Positions 21,501-32,300 of a DNA stretch of 64,000 bases are shown in pieces. The stretch spans positions 34,472,317 through 34,536,316 of the forward strand of contig NC_133110.1 of the NCBI RefSeq assembly GCF_022965805.1. The letters are read 5' to 3'. Every line of letters begins with the position of its first letter. Position 1 is the stretch's first letter. This DNA comes from Primulina eburnea (lineage: Eukaryota > Streptophyta > Magnoliopsida > Lamiales > Gesneriaceae). The notes under the pieces are model-generated. The model made no database searches and was not told the DNA's origin. It was given only the letters and a program-made list of their open reading frames with translations. A program made the position numbers and the translations under genes.

Positions 21501-22971
21501 CCCCGCCCGCCTCTAAAGCACGACAGGCTTTCAGAGCAGATACCACTGGCATCGGAGGTCGCGCTCCCTCACCATAGAAAAACCAACTAGAGCTCTCAGT
21601 CGTACGAAACTGAACAAGCTTCTGGTAACAATTCACGGTAGCTCGGTAGGTAGTCAATAGGTCTATACTTAGAATACAATCAAAATCTTCCATCTCCAGG
21701 ATCATAAGATTCGCAATCAATTCGTTACCCTCAAAATCTAAGGGACAACCCATCACTAGACGCTTCGCTAACACCGAATGACCCATCGGGGTAGAAACGG
21801 AAAGAATGACGTCTAGAGAAACATACGGTAACTTATGACGCTTAACAAATCGTGCAGAAATGAATGAATGTGATGCTCCGGTATCAATAAGAACAAAATC
21901 AGGAATACCGCATAAACGAAAAGTACCTGCTATGACTCTCTCCGTTTCATCTGCAGCCTGATCCTGGTTCAGCGCAAAAACCTGACCTTGGGCACGAGGT
22001 CGAAGATTTGAACTACCCACTGCCTGACCCTGCCTCCTCTGCTGAACAGTCGTTTGAGATCCGGAACCAGATCCTACTCCACCTCGCAACTGAGGACAAT
22101 TCTTCTTGAGATGACCCATCTCTCCGCACTGAAAACAAGCTCCCGCGGCTGATCGGCATTGCTCCGATGGATGGTTCTTCCCACAATGCACACAAGAAAC
22201 CTTCTTCTTACCAAAGCGGAAAACACCGCTAGACCGTGATCCAGATCCAGAAGAAGAAGAACCAGATTTCTTGAAAGACTGAGATCGAGGGCTCAAAGTA
22301 CTCGGAGGTCTAGAAGAAAGAATAGCCCTACCACGCTGGAGACTGATCTCTGCCTGGCGACACCGGTTCACTAACCCATCATAAGAAGTAGGATTATCAC
22401 AGACAGTGACTCGATCAAAAATCTCCTGGTTAAGACCCTGGAGGAAATGGTCATACTTGGCCTCAGAACTGCCACTGATATGAGGGGCAAAGGGTAACAA
22501 CTCGAAGAACTTCTGCTGATATTCATCAACAGACATACTCCCCTGCTTAAGATTCAGGAGCTCAATCGTCTTTGCCTGGCGAAGGGCTGGAGGAAAATAC
22601 AGCTGCATGAAAGCTGCACGGAAATCGGCCCAAGTCACCCTACCCTGAGACTGGACTATCGGCGCAGAAGTCGATCGCCACCACTTGCGCGCACAGCCCT
22701 CGAGAAGAAAACTAAGGGTCTCCATCCTCTGCTCCTCGGTGCACTGGAATGCACGGAAACAACTCTCCATGCGCTCTAACCAATCCTCAGCATCATCGGG
22801 AGTCTCACCGCCGACTAAAGGCTTAGGCCCCATCTGAATGAAACGGTGCAAATCAAAACGCCTAGGACCATCCCGACGATGACGATGTTCACGATGACGC
22901 CTACGATCGTCCTGGTCACCCCAACGACCTACACTTCCCTGACTACTCTCATCACCAAAGTGGTCAGCCAT
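18554..22971 (-). pseudogene. Element B gag-pol polyprotein with chromodomain, one frameshift
   Basis: Minus-strand ORF starting at [17 protein letters not shown] (22971). Order: gag with [10 protein letters not shown] region; two zinc knuckles ([13 protein letters not shown] and [14 protein letters not shown]); aspartic protease ([13 protein letters not shown]); reverse transcriptase ([26 protein letters not shown]); RNase H ([14 protein letters not shown]); integrase zinc finger and core ([33 protein letters not shown]). The end is a chromodomain-like tail ([19 protein letters not shown]). About 1,470 codons, typical for Tekay-type elements. The frame shifts by one base near 19425 inside the integrase, in a G-run after RLHG; all else reads through. 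The long ORF opens upstream of the true gag start, within the leader. Confidence 0.93.
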
Positions 22972-23069
22972 CGCTACAAGATAGAATGGGGAAAATGGTA
23001 AAATGGTCAACGAAAATCCCAAAACAGAATCTATATCCCAAAATCGTAAGCATGCTCTGATACCATAAA
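22972..23069 (-). other. 5' leader and primer binding site of element B
   Basis: TGGTATCAGAGC (minus strand, 23054-23065) is complementary to the 3' end of initiator Met-tRNA and lies four bases inside the 5' LTR. The rest is the short untranslated leader to the gag ATG. Confidence 0.9.
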
Positions 23070-23624
23070 TGTAGTGACCCGTTCCAGAATCACCTACTAA
23101 TGAAGAACTAAGCATGCAATTAACTTAATTAATAATAATCAGAGATAACAGCGGAAATATGGCCAACGACAGTAGTTATACAACCCAATCGAAATCAGAA
23201 CAACTCAAAATATATTCGGTACAACCATATCGAAAAGAATAGTACTGAAAACTAAACCAACCAGCTACTCACTATCCTCCTCCTGCTCTTCCCGAGCCAT
23301 CCAACCTGAGGCCTGCCCCGTGGGAATGGGGTGTCCAAGATAAACAAAACCGAGGACGTGAGCGATAAGAACGCCCAGTACAAAAGCATGAGTATACAAG
23401 CCTATATGAAATGCACATGCTATGATATGATACCAGGGTAGTCAAGAAACAGGAGTAACAAAGGATCTCAAAATGCTCAGTCTAGAGGCGCCAAGTGGAT
23501 AGTGCCGCGCGGTACTCCTCTGGGTCACTGCATCCACTACAAGAACAGACGTGGACCTAAAATGTCCCGGATCACCGAAGCCCTCCGGACCCGTCGGCCA
23601 CTGTGTACTCTCGGTGTCCATGCG
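23070..23624 (-). mobile_element. 5' LTR of element B, internal-side part
   Basis: Homologous to 16971-17525. It is interrupted after the target sequence ATGCG by element D and resumes at 26860 (TCCACAAGAC), as in the intact copy near 17526. Confidence 0.95.
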
Positions 23625-24754
23625 TGTAGTGACCCGTTCCAGAATCACCTACTAATCAAAAACTAAGCATGCAATTAACCTAATAACAATAATCAGAGAT
23701 AACAGCGGAAAACTGACACCAAACGAAAGTTATACAACCCAACTGAAGTCTAGAATAACTCAAAATAAAATATCCAATACAACCATATCGAATCAAAACA
23801 GTACCGATAAACTAAACCAACCAGCTACTCAACGTCCTCCTCCTGCTCCTCCTGAGCTGTCCAACCTGAGGCCTGCCCCGTGGGAATGGGGTGTCCAAGA
23901 ATAAACAAAACCGAGGACGTGAGCGATAAGAACGCCCAGTACAAAAGTATGAGTATACAGACCTATATGAAATGCACATGCTATGATCATGATACCAGGG
24001 TAGTCAAGAAACAGGAGTCACAAAAGGATCTCAACAATGCTCAGTCTAGAGGCGCCAAGTGGATAGTGCCGCGCGGTACACCTCTGGGTCACTGCATCCA
24101 CTACAAGACAGACGTGGACCTAAAATGTCCCGGACCACCGAAGCCCTCCCGACCCGTCGGCCACTGTGTACTCTCGGTGTCCATGCGTCCACAAGACAGG
24201 GCTGAGCGGCCCCAAGATATAGCTTATCTCGAAAGAGATACAGCTCAACAGTAAAGGCTATCTCGAAGGAGGTACGGCTCAACATGAAATGCAACGTGCA
24301 GTAATAAACGTGACATAATAGCATGCATCATATGACATATATCAATGCACCACATAATCAGGCAACACATATAAGAATGTATACTCAACCAGGATATCTC
24401 GGATAGTACTTTCGTACCTCTATCACAGCAATTCTAATTCACTGGAACAACCAGACAACAGGTCTAATCCAAGCCTATTCATCAAGTGAAAACCATCACT
24501 AAACTTATCTACCAGACTTAACTAGATAATCCTGAGATAAATACTGATAAAATTCCAAACCTTCGTCCGTCGCTAGCCCGCTGATGCCGCTAGCTCCCAA
24601 CTAGAGCACAGCTCTGCTACAAGACCAGCAGCTCCCCGCTAGTGCCCAAATCTCGGAACAAGACTAGAACCTGTCAGAAACGACTGAAATGCTATGGAAT
24701 TCTCTGAATTGGCGAGTCAAAATGAGGAAATCCGACCACTATTTATAGGCCATG

Positions 24755-24967
24755 TTCGGATCGTCCGAACCCTCTTCGGAACGTCCGAACTCTTACGTGT
24801 CCATCGGCTCTTGACAGCTCATGATCGGATCCTCCGATCATACACTTCGGACCGTCCGAACATGCACGTGTCCAGCTGCTCTTGACACCTCATGATCGGA
24901 TCCACCTAACCCACTTCGGACCTTCCGAACTCTTCGGTGCTTCCGAACCATCTTCGGTCCGTCCGGT
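24755..24967 (-). repeat. Palindrome array in element D 3' LTR
   Basis: Eight TTCGG-N5-CCGAA type sites, as in element B but with changed centres (ATCGT, AACGT, ATCCT, ACCGT, ACCTT, TGCTT). One site reads ATCGGATCCTCCGAT, where both arms changed together. Repeated at 26558-26770 in the 5' LTR. Confidence 0.9.
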
Positions 24968-25093
24968 CATGACTCGGTCAAAATTACACATTAAACCTTC
25001 TTAATCACCATTAATCCGTTAATTACCCAATTTGGGATTCGGGCTACTACATTCTCCCCCCCTAAAAAAACGATTTCGTCCTCGAAATCAAGC

Positions 25094-25327
25094 TTAGAGG
25101 ATGAACAAAACAAAACAACTCTCCATACGCTCTAACCAATCCTCCGCATCATCGGGAGTCTCTCCACCAACTAGAGGCTTAGGCCCCATCTGCATGAAAC
25201 GATGCATATCGAAACGCCTAGGACCATCCCGACGATGACGATGCTCACGATGACGTCTACGATCGTCCTGGTCACCCCAACGACCTACACTCCCCTGACT
25301 ACTCTCATTACCAAAGTGGTCAGCCAT
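25094..25327 (-). pseudogene. Truncated gag remnant of element D
   Basis: Minus-strand start [18 protein letters not shown] matches the gag start of element B. After WLERMESC the homology stops and a short unrelated tail (FVLFIL) runs to a stop. Everything from mid-gag to near the purine tract is deleted. The junction AACAAAACAACTCTCC joins the sequence just inside the 3' LTR to gag. A 77-residue protein is possible but would lack the knuckles and all enzymes. Confidence 0.85.
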
Positions 25328-26859
25328 TGCTACAACAATAGAATGGGGAAACTAGTAAATTGGTCAACGGAAATCCCAAAACAGAAATCTATATCCCAAA
25401 ATCGTATGCATGCTCTGATACCATAAATGTAGTGACCCGTTCCAGAATCACCTACTAATCAAAAACTAAGCATGCAATTAACCTAATAACAATAATCAGA
25501 GATAACAGCGGAAAACTGACACCAAACGAAAGTTATACAACCCAACTGAAGTCTAGAATAACTCAAAATAAAATATCCAATACAACCATATCGAATCAAA
25601 ACAGTACCGATAAACTAAACCAACCAGCTACTCAACGTCCTCCTCCTGCTCCTCCTGAGCTGTCCAACCTGAGGCCTGCCCCGTGGGAATGGGGTGTCCA
25701 AGAATAAACAAAACCGAGGACGTGAGCGATAAGAACGCCCAGTACAAAAGTATGAGTATACAGACCTATATGAAATGCACATGCTATGATCATGATACCA
25801 GGGTAGTCAAGAAACAGGAGTCACAAAAGGATCTCAACAATGCTCAGTCTAGAGGCGCCAAGTGGATAGTGCCGCGCGGTACACCTCTGGGTCACTGCAT
25901 CCACTACAAGACAGACGTGGACCTAAAATGTCCCGGACCACCGAAGCCCTCCCGACCCGTCGGCCACTGTGTACTCTCGGTGTCCATGCGTCCACAAGAC
26001 AGGGCTGAGCGGCCCCAAGATATAGCTTATCTCGAAAGAGATACAGCTCAACAGTAAAGGCTATCTCGAAGGAGGTACGGCTCAACATGAAATGCAACGT
26101 GCAGTAATAAACGTGACATAATAGCATGCATCATATGACATATATCAATGCACCACATAATCAGGCAACACATATAAGAATGTATACTCAACCAGGATAT
26201 CTCGGATAGTACTTTCGTACCTCTATCACAGCAATCCTAATTCACTGGAACAACCAGACAACAGGTCTAATCCAAGCCTATTCATCAAGTGAAAACCATC
26301 ACTAAACTTATCTACCAGACTTAACTAGATAATCCTGAGATAAATACTGATAAAATTCCAAACCTTCGTCCGTCGCTAGCCCGCTGATGCCGCTAGCTCC
26401 CAACTAGAGCACAGCTCTGCTACAAGACCAGCAGCTCCCCGCTAGTGCCCAAATCTCGGAACAAGACTAGAACCTGTCAGAAACGACTGAAATGCTATGG
26501 AATTCTCTGAATTGGCGAGTCAAAATGAGGAAATCCGACCACTATTTATAGGCCATGTTCGGATCGTCCGAACCCTCTTCGGAACGTCCGAACTCTTACG
26601 TGTCCATCGGCTCTTGACAGCTCATGATCGGATCCTCCGATCATACACTTCGGACCGTCCGAACATGCACGTGTCCAGCTGCTCTTGACACCTCATGATC
26701 GGATCCACCTAACCCACTTCGGACCTTCCGAACTCTTCGGTGCTTCCGAACCATCTTCGGTCCGTCCGGTCATGACTCGGTCAAAATTACACATTAAACC
26801 TTCTTAATCACCATTAATCCGTTAATTACCCAATTTGGGATTCGGGCTACTACAATGCG

Positions 26860-27737
26860 TCCACAAGACAAGACAGGGCTGAGCGGCCCCACAAGATATA
26901 GCTTATCTCGAAAGAGATACAGCTCAACAGTAAAGGCTATCTCGAAGGAGATACGGCTCAACATGAAATGCAACATGCATCATAAAACGTGACATAATAG
27001 CATGCATCATATGACATATATCAATGCACCACATAATCATGCAACACATATAAGGATGTATACTCGACCAGGATATCTCGGATAGTACTTTCGTACCTCT
27101 ATCACAGCAAGCCTAGCCTTACGCAACACCGCTAATCAGGTCTAGAACAAGCCTACGCATCAAAAGCATACCCAATGAACAATACTACCATGCTCGACTA
27201 GCAAAACCAGTACTACCAAAGGTTTAGGGTTTACCTTCGTCCGTCGACAGCCCTTTGATGTCGATTGCCTCGTAACTCAGGCGTCGCTACGCTACCAATC
27301 CTGGCAGCTCTTGGCTATCGCTCGACCGACAACTAACCCTAGAAACCTTCCAAACTTCTCAAATATGAGACACAACTCAAGAATTTGCAATGCAAAATGA
27401 GGAAATCCGAGCACTATTTATAGGCTATGTTCGGATCCACCGAACCCACTTCGGAACGTCCGAACTCCTGCGTGTCCATCGGCTCTTGACACCTCATGAT
27501 CAGATCCACCGAACCTACACTTCGGATCATCCGAACTTGCAGGTAAACTGACGTGTCGATCAACTCTTGACACCTCATGATCGGATCCACCGAACCCACT
27601 TCGGATCGTCCGAACTCTTCGGTGCTACCGAACCATCTTCGGTCCGTCCGATCATGACCACGGTCAAAATTACACATTAAACCTTCTTAATCACCATTAA
27701 TCCGTTAATTACCCAATTTAGAATTCGGGCTACTACA
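26860..27737 (-). mobile_element. 5' LTR of element B, outer part
   Basis: Continuation of the 5' LTR after element D, ending CGGGCTACTACA at 27737. Holds the TATA box (27415-27422) and the palindrome array (27430-27652) that would drive B. Homologous to 17526-18403. Confidence 0.95.
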
Positions 27738-27860
27738 TGTAATCAGGTAACAGATATATGTATCAAAATCTGAAACATAATCAATATCAATCTGTCGACA
27801 TAACTCATAATTCAGACTAGACTCAATCCTAGTCTAGGGATCCCGGTTTCCAGATGTGGT

Positions 27861-28042
27861 ATTCCTATATCGAATTCCGTAAAGGATGGAACCATAATCT
27901 CTATTACTCGATATAACCAGTGCCCCGGTATTCCTATATCGAATTCCGTAATAGAAGAATTCCAATATCCTTTACTCGATATAACCAAATATGGTGTTCC
28001 TATATCGAATTCCGTAATGGATTCCATTACTCGATATAACCA
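27861..28042 (-). repeat. Three tandem units with inverted TATATCGA/TCGATATA arms in C's LTR
   Basis: Units start at 27861, 27930 and 27996 (periods 69 and 66 bp). Each has TTCCTATATCGAATTCCGTAA, then a variable spacer, then TTACTCGATATAACCA, so each can fold on itself. In minus-strand terms they lie downstream of the TATA box, in the R/U5 part. The repeat also appears at 34573-34754 in the other LTR. It produces a spurious ORF with repeating TEFDIGTP-like residues. Confidence 0.9.
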
Positions 28043-28888
28043 TACATCCAGTGTCCTGACCTAACCGTCATGGACTGTAGCTCTATCGCTAGCATCCTAT
28101 CTTGTGACATCGTGCAATGTGCCGTGGCGATACCACCACTATCCGGCACTTCTGTCACAAGATACCTCGTCTAATACCTGTCATCTAAATTCAAGAGAAC
28201 AAGTACATTAATCAATGTAATGCAAATATCCATGCAATAAAATAAAGTATGTGATTTAGGGAAACCCAAGTCTAAACCGACTCAAGTCCATCTCCCAATA
28301 CCACATTGACTTATACCTTTCTTTCGTCGGTTTCTGGCTCAGTCGAAGTCCTGAATTCAAAGCCTGTCTGGTACTGACAATATCAATAATCTCATATCAA
28401 TATACTAGTCAACTCCATAATAATCTGATCAATCTGGAATTAATTCAAAATCAACAGTATAACGGTACAATTCCAATATCCCCGTCTATACCAATTCACC
28501 AGATAATAGTTACAATCTATAACCCATATCCAATACATTCTATAATCAATCCATAATCCAAATCTGTCCGGTATTAACTGATTATAATCAGAAAATCATA
28601 ACAATTCCATAATCAGTCTGTTTCTTAATCTGACTTCGATTCTACGATGTCTCATATGTCAAGAACATCATATATGAATTCAATTCAATTCTGACGATAT
28701 CATAATTCTAAAACATGTCAAAACGTAGTAAAACTTACGTCCAGTTGTAGCCTACGTTGCCAGGAACTCAATACCGAAGTCGGATTCAAATTCGGACGGA
28801 CGGATTGAAAGATAAAGGCGTAAGGATTTTTCACAAATCTCCCTCGACCCTTTCTCGATTTATGTTCTGATTTTCGAAGGGATAACCA

Positions 28889-28898
28889 TTATATATAA
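28889..28898 (-). promoter_or_regulatory. TATA box in element C 3' LTR
   Basis: TTATATATAA, identical on both strands, lies about 48 bp downstream (minus strand) of the palindrome array. The counterpart in the 5' LTR is at 35601-35610. Confidence 0.65.
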
Positions 28899-28945
28899 CC
28901 GTGCATGCATTCACGAGGTGGCAACATTTTTCTCGCAGCACGTAG

Positions 28946-29083
28946 CACCGCGGGTGCGGTGTCATAGGGACCGCGGGTGCGGTCGCTGCAAGACCGCGGG
29001 TGCGGTCACCCTACGGTTTCGATGCACAACATTTCCCGAAGCACAACCGCAGGTGCGGTGCTTCCTAGGCCGCGGGTGCGGTG
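28946..29083 (-). repeat. Array of five CCGCGGGTGCGG palindromes in C's 3' LTR
   Basis: Copies begin at about 28946, 28969, 28992, 29045 and 29069. The core is ACCGC-GGGT-GCGGT; flanking bases pair as CACCGC/GCGGTG or GACCGC/GCGGTC. One copy has A for G in the centre. The matching 5' LTR array (35658-35813) has six copies, one extra 18-bp unit. Confidence 0.9.
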
Positions 29084-29212
29084 TCCCCTCGGCCTCACCT
29101 TCACCATTTCATTTCTAATTCTTTTCTCAATGTCCCAATTAATCCTTTTGTAATCCTATCAATTATAAATCAATAATTACAGATTACTGGGATTAAATTT
29201 TCGGGCATTACA

Positions 29213-29307
29213 TTCCTCCCCCCCTAAGATACGATTTCGTCCTCGAAATCACAAGCAATCTATCATATCAGTAAGGAGTATATACAGAAATGTAATAGAA
29301 CTTTACA
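29213..29307 (-). other. Polypurine tract of element C and spacer
   Basis: Minus-strand CTTAGGGGGGGAGGAA abuts the LTR start TGTAATGCCCG. A short spacer follows to the polyprotein end. Confidence 0.85.
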
Positions 29308-32300
29308 TCAGTGGAACAATGCTGGGAATTCCTGTCTCATATCTGATTCAGTCTCCCAAGTGGCTTCTTCAACACCATGACGAGTCCATTGAACTTTCAC
29401 AAGGGGAATCATTTTCGTTCTGAGCTATTTTTCTTTACGATCAATAATCCTGATCGGTTTCTCGACATAACTCAATGTCTCATCCAGCTCGGTCTCGTCT
29501 GGCTGAATCACGTGAGAATCATCAGGGAGATATTTCCGCAGCATCGACACATGAAAAACATCATGTATTCCAGATAATGAAGGCGGCAATGCTAGTCGAT
29601 AGGCACGATCTCCTATCTTTTCAAGAATCTCATATGGACCTACATATCTTGGAGACAATTTCCCTTTCTTGCCAAATCTGACAACACCTCTGAAAGGAGA
29701 AATCTTCAGGAATACTCGGTCTCCAGTCTCAAATACCAACGGTCGTCATCGAAGGTTGGCATATTTGGCTTGTCTGTCCTGAGATGCCTTCATTTTCTTT
29801 TGAATCAATTTAACTTTCTCGGTCATATCTCTGATCATATCCGGTCCAGTCTCAGGAACTTCAGAGATATCATCCCAATATAATGGGGATCTGCATTTCT
29901 TTCCGTACAACGCTTCAAATGGTGCCATCTCAATACTCGTTTGATAACTATTGTTGTACGAAAATTCACAAAGTGGCAATGCTTCTTGCCAATTAGTGCT
30001 AAAATCCAGCACTATAGCTCTCAACATATCTTCCAATGTCTGGATCGTACGCTCTGACTGTCCGTCAGTTTGTGGATGATATGCGGTACTCAAATGCAAT
30101 TTCGTACCAAGAGCTTGCTGCAAACTCTGCCAGAAGTGCGAAGTGAATCGAGGATCACGGTCTGAAACAATCGACTTCGGCACTCCGTGCAATCTAATCA
30201 CTTCTCGGACATAGATATCGGCCATCTGATCATATCTATACGTCATCTTGTATGGAATAAAACATGCAGATTTGGTCAATCGATCAATCACGACCCAAAT
30301 CGCATCACAACCTCGGGAGGATCTCGGTAACTGCGTCACAAAATCCATGGAAATGTGATCCCATTTCCATTCAGGAATGGACAAACTCTGTAACAATCCT
30401 CCTGGTTTCTTTCTTTCAGCCTTCACCTGTTGGCAATTCAGACACTTGGCTACAAATTCAGTCACATCAGATTTCATTTGTTTCCACCAATACTGTGTCT
30501 TTAAATCATTATACATTTTCCTGCCACCAGGATGAATGCTAAAACGACTGTTGTGCGCTTCTGTCAGTATTCGCTGTCTCAATTCTGAAACATTTGGCAC
30601 AACAATACGATTATTCACATACAAGACATTGTCACGAACCTGATATTCCGATTGATGTCCAGTTCTGACCATCGCAATCGAATTCTGTACGTTCTGATCA
30701 ATTTTCTGCGCCTCTTTGATTCTCAATATCAATTCTGGTTCAGCTCGAATTGCATATAATCTTAGAGGCTGACAATCCGTCTCAAAAGCTAATCCAGACA
30801 AACAGCAGTCTTCTATCAAATTCGAGACACCTATCGTCGATAAGGATAGTGCACATACCTTTCGACTCAACGCATCTGCTGCTGCATTGGACTTCCCTGG
30901 ATAATATTTAATCTCACAATCAAAGTCTTTCAGTAAATCCAGCCATCTCCGCTGTCTCATATTCAGCTCTGATTGCGAAAACAGATATTTCAAGCTTTTA
31001 TGATCAGAATATATTTCAAATTTTTCACCGTACAGATAATGCCGCCATATCTTCAATGCAAAGACTATGGCTGCCAATTCAAGATCATGAATTGGGTAAC
31101 AGGTCTCATGTGGTTTCAATTGTCTCGAGGCATAGGCAATCACATGCCCTCGCTGCATCAAAACACAACCCAATCCTCGGTGAGATGCATCACAATAAAC
31201 AACAAATCCACCAGTGCCTGAAGGAATCGTCAACACAGGCGCACTGGTCAGTCTCTTTTTCAACTCAAGAAAACTGGATTCACAGTCTTCTGTCCACACG
31301 AATGGAGCATTCTTCTGAGTTAACTGCGTAATCGGTTTGGCAATACTCGAGAAATCTTTAATAAATCGTCGATAATATCCTGCCAAACCCATAAAACTGC
31401 GAATTTCTGGTACAGATATAGGTCTCGGCCAACTCATCACGGCTTCAACCTTACTAGGATCAACTGATATACCGTCTCCCGATATAATGTGACCCAAAAA
31501 CACAACCTGTTTCAGCCAAAACTCGCATTTCGACAATTTAGCATACAGTTTCTCTGCCCTCAAAATTCTCAACACAGTCCTCAGATGATTAGCATGCTCA
31601 ATCATATTCTTTGAATAAATCAATATATCATCAATGAATATGATAACAAAATCATCCAAGTATTTCTGAAATACGCGGTTCATCAATCCCATAAATACCG
31701 CAGGTGCATTCGTCAAACCAAAAGGCATGACAATAAACTCATAGTGTCCATACCTGGTTCTGAATGCTGTCTTTGAGATATCAGAATCCCTGACTCTCAA
31801 TTGATGGTATCCAGATCTCAAGTCGATCTTGGAATATACCGATGAACCCTGCAACTGATCAAATAAATCATCAATACGAGGCAAGGGGTATTTATTCTTT
31901 ACCGTTGCCTTGTTCAGTTGCCTGTAGTCGATACAAAGTCTCATCGACCCATCCTTCTTTCTCACGAACAGTACTGGAGCACCCCAAGGAGATACACTAG
32001 GTCTAATGTAACCCTTGGCCAATAAATCCTCCAACTGTTCTTTCAACTCTTTCAACTCGATCGGTGCCATCCTGTAAGGAGCTCTCGAAATCGGAACTGT
32101 TCCTGGCATTAACTCAATGCCGAAGTCTATCTCTCGAATCGGAGGCAATCCAGGAATCTCATCTGGAAAGACATCAGCAAACTCACACACCACTGGCAAG
32201 TCCGCCAATGATGGGCTCGTCTTCAGTAAATCAACTGAATATACCAGGAATCCATCCGCTCCCTTCTGCAATAATCGAGTCATATTTATGGCAGATATCA

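Larger units (their letters stand above)
23625..26854 (-). mobile_element. Element D: non-autonomous Tekay-type element nested in B's 5' LTR
   Basis: Two 1,427-bp LTRs (23625-25051 and 25428-26854) surround only 376 bp of internal sequence. Flanked by the 5-bp duplication ATGCG (23620-23624 and 26855-26859). PBS at 25412-25423 and purine tract at 25052-25070 are both present, so reverse transcription signals are complete. Pol is absent. The LTRs are the same family as B but a distinct subfamily, with different leader words and palindrome centres. I noticed only one base difference between the two LTRs (24437 versus 26240), so insertion is very recent and must have used proteins in trans. Confidence 0.95.
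16971..27737 (-). mobile_element. Element B: Tekay-type chromovirus nested in C's 3' LTR
   Basis: Flanked by the 5-bp duplication TGTAA (16966-16970 and 27738-27742). The uninterrupted reference, AAGCATGTAATCAGG in C's 5' LTR at about 34446, shows the empty site. LTRs are 1,433 bp: 16971-18403 (3') and 23070-23624 joined to 26860-27737 (5', split by element D). PBS is at 23054-23065, four bases from the LTR; the purine tract is at 18404-18421. Five substitutions were noticed between the LTRs. The polyprotein carries one visible frameshift. Minus D and its extra TSD, the element is about 7.5 kb. Confidence 0.95.
27743..29212 (-). mobile_element. 3' LTR of element C, main part
   Basis: Resumes C's LTR after element B and ends TCGGGCATTACA at 29212 beside the purine tract TCCTCCCCCCC. 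Includes TATA (28889-28898), a five-copy GC-rich palindrome array (28946-29083) and a three-unit tandem repeat (27861-28042). Confidence 0.95.

Noticed and set aside
27812..28027. ORF with repeating TEFDIGTP-like peptides (also 34524-34739)
   Set aside because: Product of the three-unit tandem repeat in C's LTR; no start context or conservation beyond DNA identity.
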